Origin: Membranipora membranacea
Lineage: Eukaryota > Bryozoa > Gymnolaemata > Cheilostomatida > Membraniporidae
DNA: 64,000 nt
Assembly (NCBI GenBank): GCA_914767715.1
Contig: OU612068.1
Span: 6,758,001 to 6,822,000 of the forward strand
Direction of reading: 5' to 3'
Shown: positions 23,301 to 38,300 of the stretch, one piece after another
Layout: every line of letters starts with the position of its first letter
Numbering within the stretch: the first letter of the stretch is position 1
The notes under the pieces: generated by a model
Told to the model about the DNA's origin: nothing
Database searches by the model: none
The model's input: the letters and a program-made list of their open reading frames with translations, nothing else
Position numbers and translations under genes: made by a program

Positions 23301-26300
23301 CTAGACGACATAGACAAGGATAAGTGGCTGGCTGCAGACACAAGTCATGGGTGAGGATAGCTTATAATTCTTGATAGTTAAACTGATGACAGCAAAATAG
23401 GATTTTGATCATTTAAAACTGTGGACAGTGCTGGTTGTCTTGTCGAAGCAAATACTGTCCAGCGTCATCTTGTCCTCCTGCTAAGATGATAACATAGTCA
23501 TGTTCAGAAAAATCTGTCCAAAACTTCCATTTAACAGAATAGTTGAAAGAGAATGTTGCTACTGGTTTTGTGGCTTCATCATCAAAGATGGATTGCAGAA
23601 TTGGCTCATGCTATCCTAGTTTATTTCTCTGGATTCAACAGAAAACTACCTATAGCATACTTTCAATGCTGTAATTTTTAGTGAAGCCCAAAAACCAAAA
23701 ACATTGTGTTGAGATGCTTTTTTGCAAAATACTACTGCTAGTAAACCGAACCTTGGAGATTACATATTGGAATGTGTTAACCGACTCCTGCCCAGCGTAG
23801 ACAATGTTGTACGCACATAAAGTTGTGTAATTTTACGAAATTAGAAATACCTTTGAGTGAATTGTATCACTGGACTACTACTATGCGCCTATCTGATAAA
23901 ATGAATTGCACTGAGAAACTTTTACCAGGCACCATAATGCACAACCTGTTATTAGGATTACAGTAGGTACCAACCCCTCTTTTTCTCTCGCAAAAACTGA
24001 ATATCAGCGCAGAGAAGGGTATATCCTCACTCTGCGATATTAGACTGCTCGGCAAAGTCAGTGACTTATGCTGATAGACTGATCAGTGCTGATGCTCCTT
24101 AGATCAATGAACCCCACTCTCAGGGAGTAATTTGCTAAGTTGCTATACTTTCATGTCCCCATGGTGACTCATTGTTTACCATAACTTAGCTGTGAATTAT
24201 GGAAAGATAACAACTTCCTGGGCCCCTAATCAGTCTCAAATCTCATTGAATATGGGCCACAGAGGTGCTCTCTGTATGAAACTTTGGCATAAGTCCTAAT
24301 GATATCCGGCGAGGTTACATCTCACCTTTGTTTTGCTGTTTTTATTTCAATAATGTTGCTTCCTTCTGGATGCAAACAACATCTGCCATCCAAATAACAT
24401 CACCATGTTAGAGAAAGAGATATTTAGGACTACCACTTTACAAATTATGCAAGTTTTGAGGCTTGGAAGAACAACTTATTGCTTTCTCATTTTTAAGTCC
24501 TGTAACAATGTCTTTGGCAAACATTTCTTTATGTCTTGGGGTTTGGGAGTTTCGGCAGATTAAGACTTAGGGTGCCGAGAATGAGATCGATTCAATCCTA
24601 TTACCTCTGGCCTATGCTCATTTTCCTATGTTTTTCGTTGCAGGTTCATCAGGGTGTATCCTCCCGACTCTACAGCTGTATCGGAGGTAGGAGCTCGGGT
24701 TATCCCCTGCTCTCTTGCGATGGAGGCACACTCTATATGCCAAGCTGTAGGTAAGTCAAGTTCAATGAGCGATAAAAACTGTCAGGAAGTGAATATTGCA
24801 CTGTACTGAGTGTTTGAGATTCTCATAGTGGCAGAATCATTATCTCACCTGGCCAGCTATGACACAGGTGTATTACCCTGTTCTGTATGTCCGCCAGTGT
24901 ACTATATGCAGGGTTGTATCAGATCTGAGTGCAAAACTTCTAGTCTTGGTCCACAAAAAATCTTGGCTCTTGGACTAGCTTTTGAGTTTAAATTGGGTTT
25001 AATTCAATATCTTAGGAGGCCATTGTTATTGCTCTAGGGGCTTGGACTGATTTGAATTATCTCAATGAATAAGACAAAGCATTAAACCCGGTGCCACTTG
25101 TAGACTGCAATGTAAATAAAAACGTAAGGTTAGCCAGTAAATTTGTTACTCATGAATCAGAGAAATGATTGTGATTGTCTGATGATTATCACAGATTGCA
25201 CTGTGATTGGCAGTCCTTTCTGCAGAGACATCTGAGAAAATGGTAATCTCGCCAGCTGTACTGGTAAAAATATATACCCAGATCCAGATTTACGTGACAT
25301 GAGCTAAATATTAATTAAAATTTGGGAATTTTCAATTAACATATATAATTTCCTGTCAAGCTTTTCTATTTTGATCTTGAGTTATTGATATACTGATCTT
25401 ACTGGCCAAAGAGATTTAGAAACCAACACAATATCACATTATCGTCTTTGGTTTGAGTTTAAACTGATCACAAATAGAAACACAATCTATATCTAAATCT
25501 TAATAAGCTCTATACAAAATCACACATGGAACTGGCACTTCAATTCTTACTCAGGTGAATTATACGGAGGACCCATACATGTACTGAGTGACAAATTTTG
25601 ATTTGTTTAAAGAAACCTCACAGCTTACATGTTCTCAAATATTCAAGTGGGAAGCCCGACAGCATCTTTGATGTCCAGTTAAAAACCATGATGACTATGG
25701 ACATTTTTAGGCGCTCCAACAACTTGATTCAGTCTTGTGGTGTTTGCCATTTTGACACATGTCAGATCCTATGAGGCAGTCACAGAGTAAGGATACTCTG
25801 TGAGGCAGTGTTGTCGACCGTTCAACTTCCTGTTCGATCATGCTTGATTAGTTTTTAAGAATAGAGCCATCTTGAGATTTGTCTGAAATGACCGGAAGCA
25901 ATGTTCTTTTCAGCGGAATCTTAGTGCTACTTACTTTCACATGACGTCTTTACTCTGTTCTAGGCGTACCTCCTAACTCTCTTCATGTACAGTTCGGAGG
26001 GGATCTGATACGACGTCTCGATCCATATGAACACCCCTTAGTCTTACAGAATGAGTACCTATCGAAGATAGGTTTTCACGATGTCTATCGTATACAGCTG
26101 GAGGGTCTCTCTGTAGAGCTCGGATACCTCATCAGGTTCTTCTCTGGTTAGTTAACCCGCACTATGGTATCGCTGCTCATCCAATAAAAAACTTGGCTAA
26201 ATTGTAACATGTAAAAGGCTCTACAGCAAGGCTGCTCCTCTGGCTCATTGTTAAAGCCCAGCTTTGGTTGTTGATATGGTCAATTGGTTATGTAAACTAA

Positions 26301-29300
26301 ATCTGGAACTGTCCCTGCCTGCTTAATTAAACATGGATAGCCCTCATTATTGTCTCCGAAGCTGCTCTCTGGTAAAGTGTATCTCCCTGTCATGTGATGT
26401 CCATCCAATTTATACACCCAGATTCTCAAACTATGTTTGTCCTGTCCTTCATAAATGTTCCCATTGCCTTCTTTACTCCACCAATTTTATATTGAATGTC
26501 TTTATTTTATTCCTTGCCTGAAATCAGGGGGTTCGTAACGTGATTGTCTGTAATTAAAAGAACCTAAAATGTTATCCTACCCTGGTTTTCATGTGCTACA
26601 ACATGGTGAAAAGCATGAATTCATTTACCCATATTTACTGTGGTACAATTACGTCTGGGCAAAAGGAAATTCAGGTGTCTTGTCTTTAGTTTAATTCTGT
26701 ACCGTAGTAACATCGTTATTTTGTTTATGTATGTACAGGTGCCCCAGCCGGGCATCGTAAATTCCCTACCAGTAAAGCAGGTTTGTAACGCAATATGTAT
26801 AAAAATCTTGCCTGTGCTCTTTGCAGTTAATAATTTATACTGACTCTAGATAGGGTATGGCTGTTATGGGCAGGTTAACCCGGCAATCAGACCCTGTCTA
26901 TAACTATAACTGACTCGCCTTGCTGTGTTTCCACAGCTCTATGCAGGGTTTTTCTGCGAATGCAATTGTAACACTGAATAAACAGCTCCTAAGCACTGGC
27001 CTATTTAATATTCTTACACAACAAACTCTGGCTATTCTAAATTTCCGTCTTAGTACCGATACCAAGAACTTTGTTCCATTACATTGGGCTAAACAGTTCT
27101 GAACAGAACCAGATGTTAAACCTTCCCAGAATGCTGTGTGTATTTTCTGAGAAGGTAACTCCCTGTTTTATACACAACCTTTAAACTGTACTCTTATCAC
27201 ACTATTGCCTCTCAGATGGTTAGTTTTTCTTTCCCTGTTGACCTCAAACAAGTAGAGAGTTGATAATCCAACCTTCAGTCATTTATACATGTTACCTTAT
27301 AGTAACAAACCTGTTAGTGTGTAACCTTTATTTTACCAGCAAACCAAATATACTCAGTTACACCGCGTTCTTGTAGACTACTGATAGTTTAGTTACTTGT
27401 CTGTATATATTCAACTCAAATTTCTTTTTATTTTTGACTTGTTTCAACTTAAAATTTTATGGCACTTATTCATATGTTATTTTGTTCTGTAGGTAAACCC
27501 TTCTTTGACAATACATTCACCAGAAATCACCTGTCTGCTTACCTCGATGTAAAGCTTGGTGGAGTTTTGTCGCGATGGTGTAAGAGACTTTGCACACTCT
27601 CTGGGACACAACTGAAAATATACAAAGGTAAACACAACACAACAACAGCTGCTTACAACTGATTTTTTGTTTTCTTTTAGTCAGTAAATGCAACTTATGA
27701 TGTGAAAAGCAGATCAATACTCAATAGTTATATATCTGTGTCTCAAATATGTCTGTAGGCTCTACAAAAATCTCTAAAGACCGTGGGTTTCTGATTTCTT
27801 TTCGCTTGCTTTTTGCTTTGCCTTGACTTAGAGGCCATCTAGACACATTTACCTGATAGCTTTGTTGTTAAACATGCAAGATTTTAGATTATAACATTTG
27901 CGTTAAAAATCACAGCTTGCAGTTAAATTGAATGAACACAGTTTTTGTTTACAATCTTGTTAAAATATTGTTAATATTTATGTGTCATTCAGTGCTAGTA
28001 AACAAGACAGAGCAAACAAGTTATAAATGCTACCTGTGTTTCCAGTGGTTAGAAATCATTTGCAGTCTGATTGCACCAATTTTAATGTCAAATCGCCCTT
28101 TGTTTTCCTCTATCAGATTAGCAAGTTGCAAACTCTTCCATTGTGGGTTGATAATCATCAAAGCCCTTTATGTATTTACCGATTTGTTGTCATGGCATTC
28201 AAACTCATCCCAGCTTATATTATAGTACAGGGTGTATTTATAGAACATTGTTAGCTGTGAAACAATTAGAGTCATATCTGAGGGATTGGCTGGTTACTGG
28301 AATGCTAAAACTAGTCATGAGTTGTTCTAAAACTGGCTACTTTGTTTGTGGCCATTGCTATAGGGAGCTAGGGCAGTTTAATAGGAAACATTAGCGTTAA
28401 AATGAAAAACGAGATTTCTTCAGAAGCCATATCAGTTCAAAATCAGCTAACATTTGTGTATACCTCTATACCAAGTCTTCGCTGTTTACCACTGCCAGGC
28501 CATGTGATATGAATACTATCTAATCGATGGATTATGGTATTAAATATCAGGATTCAAGGTTGGACAGTGGCCAAACTCACGGAGATTTGCTGACCTGGTC
28601 ATGACTGACATCCCCCTTTGTATTATCGCAATGTTCCAGAGTGCTGATCAGTGCACCATTTTACGCTATATTATAGCTGATTGCACAGTTTACACTTTGC
28701 AATTGTAACTTCTTGCTTGCTCTTTCGTTACTGTATGACATTAGCATACCTTTTTGATGTTCTTCCCTGAGCGTATGATGGTACATTACCTAGTATCTAA
28801 ACCCCAAAACCTTGCCATTTTGAAAGCCCTCTCCCCCCAATCCAGGGGTTTCCATATTCTAACTGACACTTTCCAAATGTAGCAGCTTTAGTTGTTATAT
28901 CAGATTATAGATAGCTGTGGAATGGCAAACCATATATTCATAGTTTGATGTTTAACAGACTACACCTTATTTCCCTGTAGATAAGAGTGAAAACGGGACA
29001 GCTCAGGTTATACAGCTATCTAATGGAGACGTGGAGGAGTGCAAGAGTAAAACTCACCCCCACTACCTCAAGCTATCCACTCAGTCCTCCGGACCAGAGA
29101 AAGTCATTTTCTTATCATTCGATACTTTCACAGACTACAGCAAGTGGCTGAAAAAATGTAAAAAGGTGAGTGTGAGGTGCAAGTCTTTTTCTGTCAGGCA
29201 AAGCTGACTGTATTGGGGATGAGCTTTTGGGGGTCTGGATTGAGTTTAATATCAGTGTCCCAATATTTGAGCATTTGTGACTTGTCTTGTGTTCCTGGGC

Positions 29301-32300
29301 AACCAACTGTTGAGTTGTCACTTGCTCGTCAAACTACACACCTACCTGCAAGTAGGATTTTGTATTTTCTTGGCACAAGATCAACGGGATATGATTGATG
29401 GGAAGTTTGAAATCAATTTGAAGTCAATACCTCATCAATAAGATAGCTATCTACGCGAAAATTGTTATTAGAGAGTATCTTTTGATGAATGGGATTCTTT
29501 TGAGGTTTGTGAAAGCATGGTGAAAGTATCTATACCCAATGAACTTCTTTGCTGTACCTGTCCGATTTCTGATTATAATAAGCTGATCAAATAATTGAAC
29601 ACTATTAGGTGGAAATAAAGCTCCTGAGATTTTTTAAGATTAAAATATCTTGTTACTTAGTGCTTTGTGTGTTGATTTGTGGATTAGCATGCTCACTTCG
29701 TTTTCATCACATTAGTACTGAATCGTTATCATTTTAACACCCAGATTAGCTGACTTAAATTCCTGTAGAGATTCCCAATGTGTTAAAATCACACGAGTAA
29801 TGCCCAAAATACCATGGCTGCAGTAATCTTTGATAAAAGATGAAGCAGTCATCTATTATTGCCAACTAATTTATTCAGTTTCGCCCCTGCAAAAATATGA
29901 AATATAAAGTGAAACACCCAAATTTTGATATACAGAGTGCTTTCTGTGTTGAAATATAAAACTTGTTGTTTACCGAATGAAAAATTAAAATATCTCACCT
30001 TAGCGCTAACTTTTATTACATTGTGGTATTGCTTTTATTTTTCTAGGCCGTGGCTAAGCTGCCTTCAAATGCTGACCTGTCAAACTGTAATCTCGAGTTC
30101 CTACCTGAGACATTGTTCATAAATGCTCAGCTCAGTATGTTAAATCTCAGACACAATGCTCTCAAACATAGACCTACTGAAGAGGATATATATACTATAG
30201 GCTGGCTAGAGGATCTCCCAAGGTATATACTTGAATTTCCTCATAGTATGTTATGTAGCATGCATTCTATTATGAAGGAATGCAAGTCATCGATAAGTTT
30301 CATAATGGGAGGTGTAAAAATTAATGGCAGCCTGACCAGCACAGATCGGAAGTATGATGATGGCCGGTTGTGCTGTCAACTTGGCTAGGTCAGCAAAACT
30401 GCTGAAGTTGGCACTGTATATTCTACGCTTCATAGCCACAGTTTAGTTCGGTGTTTCGAATCATCCTTACCGGTAGCTAGTCATTGTTAGCCTTGTCATG
30501 GGGCCACTTTGTTTTTGGGGGTAAAATACCAAAATAAAGCACCAGTGACAAGGCTAAGTCATTGACTGTACTCCTCTTAGAGCATTGACTGTACTGCTCT
30601 TAGAGCATTGACTTCAAGAGAAGACAGTTAAAGCACACGTTCACTAGCTGCCCTTCCTGGCGTGTCCGCCACGTGCCAAATATACTGAAATTTCAGGTGC
30701 AAAGACATAATGTTGCACTTTGAGTAGGCGTTTGAAGCAGTGTAATCTGACATGGAGTGTTAGGAAATTAGAGGGTTCTAACAAATCTGATTTGTTGCGA
30801 TGCATCTTGAAGTTGATAAGCACCCTTATTGGGAGATCAATGCAATCGATAGAAGAAAGTGAAAATGAAATCAGTTCAGTTCCTTTGATGAAAAGTAATG
30901 AATGATCAATTCAATGATAACCATCCTCAAAGAAACAAAAAAAAGTGTTAAAGATCTGTGCATTTCTCTGAGTGCTTCTGTTTTTATATTACTTCATAAT
31001 AACTCTGTCTAAATGGTCATCTTTTGGGCTATATATGGATGGTGCCCTTTTGCCTCAAGCTGAATTGATATAATATTATTATTCAATTTATTACCAATGA
31101 TGTTTCTATTCCAGATTTCAGTGCTTGAGGAGTTTAAATCTTGCTGACAACAATCTGGATGCATTCCCTAAATCCATATGTGAAATGACTGGTCTAGCCG
31201 AGCTAAATCTCGGATGTAACAAAATCGAGTCGATCCCCAGCTCTATAGGTGACCTACTGAACCTACAGGCCTTACACTTACACAACAATCACCTGTCTGG
31301 AATGCCAGATGAGATCTTACAGCTGAAGAAGCTGGTTATACTGGTGCTAGCGTTTAACAAGTTTCACCAGATCCCAGCTAGCGTGGCACAGCTCACAGAT
31401 GTCAGGAGTTCTGAATGTGAGACCATCATCATGGCAGGGAATCTCATAGAGACAATCTCATCAGAAGTCATTAACAAACTCAGACATGCCAAGAAGGTAA
31501 ACTATACTGTATTATAGTCTGAGACCCTCAGACTCTGCCCCCCCCCCCCCGCCAAACAGCACTTCCCCCTCCCCATTGATGGCTCAACCATTGAAATATC
31601 CAAGTTTAGGTTGTAGTCAGCGCTCAACCTTGCATGTGTTTGACAACCTTTTCACATATATTTACCGGAATTTTCTCAAAACCTCGAGTGATGTGAGAAA
31701 AAAAAACACGTTGCACTTACTAATTTCAATATTTATAAGAGGTCGTAGTGGCTTTGAGAGACCCTTATGTATTATTATTGTGCGTTCAGTCATAATTGGA
31801 TTGTACTATATTTGGGGAGATTAAGTGTTGAGCTTTGTGAGACCCTGACTGTGGCATGTGACAGCGTCAGCGCTATCTGTACCTGCACAGGCTAGTATAA
31901 CTGTGAAGGAAAGATTCATGTCAGTGTCATAAGAATGTACACCTTTAAGCTATCATAGTTTTCCGATCTTTAATTGGTAAACAAGAAAATTACTAGCTCC
32001 AAATCTTCTGTGACGTAATGTCTGAACCATGTCTCTGTGATTTAAACCATTGCCGGAGGGACAATGGTTCAATCACAAAGACGCAAGCACGACGTTATTA
32101 TTAAATAATATTCTTTGTTTGTCCAGTCTCTGGTTTCTTGATCAGCTCAGTGTTGTTTTTTTTACATAATACACCATTCTGAAAATGATTTGGTATATTT
32201 TACAGGTTGACTTGAGGATGAATAACCTAAGTCTCCCCGCTAGTGAGACTGTACACATGAGTATTATGGAGCAGCTGACTCACTTAGACTTGAGAATGAA

Positions 32301-35300
32301 TAACGTACGCGAGTTAGACTTGAGGAATGTTAAATCTCTAGAGTATCTCAATGTGGAGAGGAATGACCTACACACTCTACAGCTCAACGGAACTCAACTC
32401 AAGACAGTGTTCGCTGCCCACAATGGTGAGTTCAGTTTGTCAATATAATAATCATACTTATAAAGACCTGCTGCTCAACCGCTGCTCATAAATATGCTTT
32501 AACATTAACAGCCCTCGCTTATCACATACAGTAAAGGCTTTTTCCCATGGTTGTGTCTCTGATTATCACTATAAAGTGACAGCTGGTTTTTGTCCTTACA
32601 AAATGTGAAAACTAGAACAGTGTGGTATAATTTGGCAGGGTCTGGGGCTGAATATCTTTGATTATGCCATTTTATTATTAAACCAAAAGCTGGAGATATA
32701 AGGACTATAAGATAAAGTATTTCCAACAGTTGGTGATCCACTTAGCTGCAAACATGTTATCATTGATCATATTTCACAAAACAGGAGTTATCATGTCATT
32801 GATATTAAGAGGATAACTCCATCTTCATCATATAATTCTATAAAAATAGGGAAACGTTGTCTAGCCCTCATAGAATTGGAGACTTCCCTTAGAGTGGTTG
32901 GTGTTTCATAATTGCCTTAGTGATCGTATTCTGAGCATTTTCTTCTCCTCTTTTTTAGGCATCCAGCAATTCTTAGTCAATCCAAAACCAGAATGGCTCG
33001 AAATAGTGGATATGTCATTGTAAGTAATAGTACTATAAATTCTTTCCATTTCTGGTTTGTTCAAGTTTATATTGGCTTGTTGAGTCTTTCTGCCAGCATC
33101 AATGTGTAAACCAGAAGTCTGTTGGCTTGTACAGAACATTGTTTTTGACAATGTATTATAATAACATTTATATTTTTCAGCAATAAGCTTGAGAATCTAC
33201 CTGAGTGGATATCTGACTGTAGTTTTCTGAAGCGGCTGAATGTCAGTCACAACAAGTTACAATCTCTACCACAAAGGATATTCTGTGAGGCTCCTAAACT
33301 GAGGCAGCTTATCGCTGATCACAATGAGATCCGAGAATTACCACCTCATATATCCAACTCCATTGTCGAAGAGATCAATTTGCATCACAATCTAATAGAA
33401 AGTCTCCCTGAAGATTTCCTCTGCAGTCTAAATAAGTAAGTGGGGATAATCCATTGCTGTCCCACATAAAATTATCATTATTATATTATTTGATATCAGT
33501 ATCTATGCAGCATTGATGAATTGTATAAAAGACATTTGGATGCGTATACTGAACTTTTGCGACACTTTTGATAAGCTTGATTAGTTGACTGAATAAACTG
33601 AAAAGATGCACTCCTTGTTACTGTCTGTGGAAAACATTTAACAACTATTTGCATGGAATTCAAGGATTTATTACATGCACTTGGTGCTGAATTATAACAT
33701 GTCAATTAAAGGCGCAATAATGACACTGGTGCTAGCTTTGATGTTCCAGGAAATTGTTACTGTGACTGATTTTTGTTTTCCTAGATTGAAGATACTAAAC
33801 CTCTCATCCAATGCACTGACAATATTACCTCAGCTCAATGAGATTGAGGATCTCAACAAGCTTCAGGAGTTATACCTCACACAGAACAGTCTACATGATG
33901 ACTGTATCAACGTCATCTCTGGGTATCATCGTCTGAAAATACTCCACCTCGCCTACAACGAACTCACACACATCGAGGAGGCGTAAGTTTGATGAGAAGT
34001 TGTGACTCCATTAAAAAGAGATGTGTTGAATATAATGATGACTAGAGTTAGCATGAACTGATTACATTACTCTATGTAATTGGTTCATTATGAGACTATT
34101 GCAAAACTCAGTGCGACTTTACGAATGTTCAAGATCATTAAAATCACTGTGCCATGCTTCGCCATGACTTGCTGTAAATTAACTGACTATGACTATCTTT
34201 TACAGGTTTGTGGATTCTTTGGATTTACTACAGGAGCTGAACATCTCAGGGAATCGTATGAGGTCCCTCCCTACAAATCTAGTGAATATGCCAGAACTCA
34301 GGCTACTCAGGGCCCATTCTAATCTGTTGAAAACACTGCCAGATCTCACAGAGTCATCGTCTCTCAAGGTGAGCTAACCTTCTGATAACTTGACATATCC
34401 GAGGCAAGGCCCTCACATGACACTTTTTGTAGTGCTGTGTGAATATTAACACTCGCTCTCTATTCAGATTCGAATAATATATAAAATAGTAAAACGGCGA
34501 TAAGTACAGCAAAAATTCCTCAGAAAATGACCCACCAGATCTCAGTGTCAACATATTGGGACTTCCTTTCTAATTTGGACATTTAAAAACATTTGGAATT
34601 ACGATGTCACGCAGTCCTAGCTTAATATCTGTGAATTTGGTCTAGCGATAGAATGAGTGAGGCCATTACCTCATGTAGTGAGATTTAGAACTTAGATGCT
34701 CTCAAGCTTACATATCTGTTTTGTTTTGTGTGTTGTAATGGCTTCGAATGGCTTAAATTATTAGACCTGTTACATGCTCTGCTTTGCTTTGGTGTTTTGT
34801 GTGTGATTTGTTATGCTCATCCTTTGGTAGCTTTGCCAAAAACCTCTCAGCCAACAATGCTGTGTTTCCATAGATCCAATATATGTTTGATTACCATCCC
34901 AGCAACCAGTAACTGTTGTGGCAATGGTGTGTTTGGCTTTGGTATCATCCATGCAACGTTATATTTTCTAGCATTATGATTTAACCTTACGAGACACCAA
35001 ACAGGTATCAGTATTATTATATCACTGATGATTTTGCACTCAGTTTTAAGTTTCACTTCAATGAAACGGACTGCCAAACATCTCATTTCATAAAACAGTG
35101 GGCGTAATAAGTTACCTCTGATGGTTATTTGAATGAGCATCATAACACATCATTCCAGCCTGAAATAAGTCAATGCAGAAAAGCCTTTGAACCACTATCA
35201 AAACCGACCTACCATTATCATTGTGTCTGTGCTGATGGTAGGCTTCCTTTTCATCAGAGGTTCTCCACTCAGTTTGGTTTCGCTAAACTGTGCTACATAA

Positions 35301-38300
35301 ATAAGCCTTGAGTGAGGCAGTCTATTTTCTACTGCCATGTCCTATATGCATCACTGTTTAGAAATGGGGTGGTTTGGCAGCTTCGACACATAAGGTTGCG
35401 TTCTAGCAATGTATTCGCTATGTTCGGATATGGTTGTTGTTATTGCATTCCTTCTGCACACAAGCAGTTTATTTTGCTGTAATGGGCTTGTAGGCGCATT
35501 AGGTTGCATGCTGTTAAATAACAATTGCTAAAGATGAACTGTGGCATCAATGTTGTGTTTTATATGATCTTTGCTTTAGACAAGTGCACACACATTTAGA
35601 CATTAGATAGTTTATGTACCCCGCTATGTCCCCTAGTATTCTTGAGTAATTTGATAAATCTAAATTGAAAAGGATTTCCCCTGCTTGAATATTTCCTGCA
35701 CAAACAAATTTATTGAGTTGTACCAGCGGCCAAAATCATTCATTTCAATTGCGAGCTTATGCACATGCTTTGGTAAACGGTGAGATTGGTCTCCTCGTGA
35801 TTCATGAGAAAACAACTCACATTTAGATTTAGGTGCCGAATATAAATTCGCTGCTGGTTTTGGACCCTCCCACTTGCCACCCTCTTATAGCTACAACATC
35901 TTCTTTGGATTGCGGTTATGGATTGCTTCATTATGAATGTATTTATGTGGACTGGGGAGTTTCATTGGCAGATATTTTGCAAAACAGGTATTACAATAAC
36001 CTTTTGTCACCCAATTTTGTCATGTTCTTTCATATGTTTAGAATTGTTATATAGTTCAGCTGTAAATCTGAAAATATGTAGGTCGGAAGATGGGTAGCAA
36101 AAACATTTAAAAATGTAGATTTTTCAAATAGTAGAATTGACTCACAAGCTATCTAGCTCAATGGCTAAGTTTCATCCAATAACCAACTCAAAATTAAAAA
36201 AAATAAATGTTCTCTTAGATAGTAGGTTTTTTTAATGATGGTCTGAACAATAAAGAATTGAGGTCATTCATTCATTTTCTCAGGTGCTGGATGTGGCGTG
36301 TAACAAGCTGCTGAGCATATCTGCCAGTGAACTGGCCAGTAGTTCTCAGCTTCACTCACTCGATATGCAGATGACTCATTTCTCTATAGATCGAAACCAG
36401 ATGGAAGTCGCCAAGTAAGTCAAGTTTGATCTAACCTTTCTTGTAATACCAATTAGACCCAGTTCTCCTCCTAAGTGGATGATTGAGGCTGAATAATTTT
36501 TGTTCTTGGATTCAATGCGGCAGGTGAGAAGCAGTTCGAGGATAACTTTTACAATAAAAATTGAACAATGCAAGGACTAATTGGCCTATCCTCGTTCATT
36601 GTTTCGATTTGTTTATACCAGTCAATGACCTCATTATGATTATGGCAGGACACCATAACAGGGCAAGAACAGCTGACCCATAATGATAATTTGATAATAT
36701 AATATGAAATACATATTATAATAAATATACAAATCACGCATTCAAGTTTCCTTTTTCAGCAAAACAAAACAGATAAAATCCATAGACTCATCAGGAGAGA
36801 ATAAGGATATATCTTCTACTCTGGACATGTCTAATGGAGGGTATAAGATACAGAGAATATGTCAGCTAGGATTCGCAGAAAGTAGCGGCAGTCGCAATAA
36901 GTAAGAGATCAAGTTATCATGTTAGGCTGTAGATCATTCGTTGTATTAAATTACTGCTCGATTTTCACCGAATGTTGGTCAACATGAGTTTACAGCAAAC
37001 AAATCTGTAAGTTATTTGTATACAAAGCTTCACACACAATGTTGAATGGTAATTTCATATTATTATTTAGCTGCCCATTTAAGTGGGAGACAATCACAAG
37101 GCATCCATTGGATGTGATCTCTAGTCTTTTGATTGTAATTTGTGTTTGATTGTTTCTCGTTAGATTCTTAGAGCTGGGCTGCTCTGAGTCGAGCGGTCAG
37201 AGGAACAAGTAAGAGTGTGATCCTGTTGTACCTTAAATAAGATTTTCCAACATCGTTATAAACTCTCAAAAATGTTCACTTAAGTGCACAGATCAGTCAG
37301 CACTCACACTGTGATTATTGTAGTAGTGTAGTTCTACCGTTGTAGTGAGCACTGATTCAGACAAGTGAACAATTTCATAACTTTCTAAATACTTTACAAA
37401 CTGATATACTATTGCTAAACGATATAAGATGCCTCTCTATTTTCTCTCCTTGAAAACTTAAAGCTTTGGGAATTTGACTTTCCCAGTTTTTCAATTTTCT
37501 CTCTCTCTCTACTATCAACTGAAATGAAGCTAAGGTAGTTGTTACTTTTCTCAGATATGTCTGCTGGGAAACAATGGAGAAGAGAAGCACTTACAATGAT
37601 GAAGCACTTTCTTTTTCTGTCCTAATCAGCAGGACATGATGCACCTTATATCATTGAATATTCGGACCAGAAGCTCAGTCAAGATTTTTCTTTTTCAGGT
37701 TATGTGTCACTGTTATACATCAGATGTCTTTCAAAGAAAAAGATGAGGCCTTATTCGCCATGTTCGATGGTGGGCGAAATAGCGAGGTGCCCAAAATACT
37801 GAAGAAGGTCTTTCCAGAAATTCTTGCAGATGAGATTTCCAAAAATGAGAAACCCAACATCTATCTCAAATATGCTTTCTTGCAAGCACACAAGTATGTT
37901 TCTGATCTTAATTAAAGTGTCTAGGAAAGCAAAAATCAACCGCTGTTCGTATCAAAGCTTTGCCATTGCAATGAACAAAAAAAGTAAATTTTTTCACACA
38001 AGGACATTATTGAATGATTTAACCTAATTTAAAGTGCGAAAATCCAGGGTCTAGAAGGGTCTACAGTATGTTATCTCCCTGTCACAGATTCACATTTAAA
38101 TGATGATCCACTTACAGTATAACAGTAAGCCTAGCCCGAGACTACCTAAGACAGTTACAAGGCTGCTCTACTTACACTAGAAATTATCAAAAAAACAGTA
38201 TTGGACAACGGTAGCGTAGTCAAAGATATTTTAGTGTTAACACGTAACAGGGGAGATAGCATACTCTAGACCCTTCTAGACCCTGGATTTTCGCCCTTTA

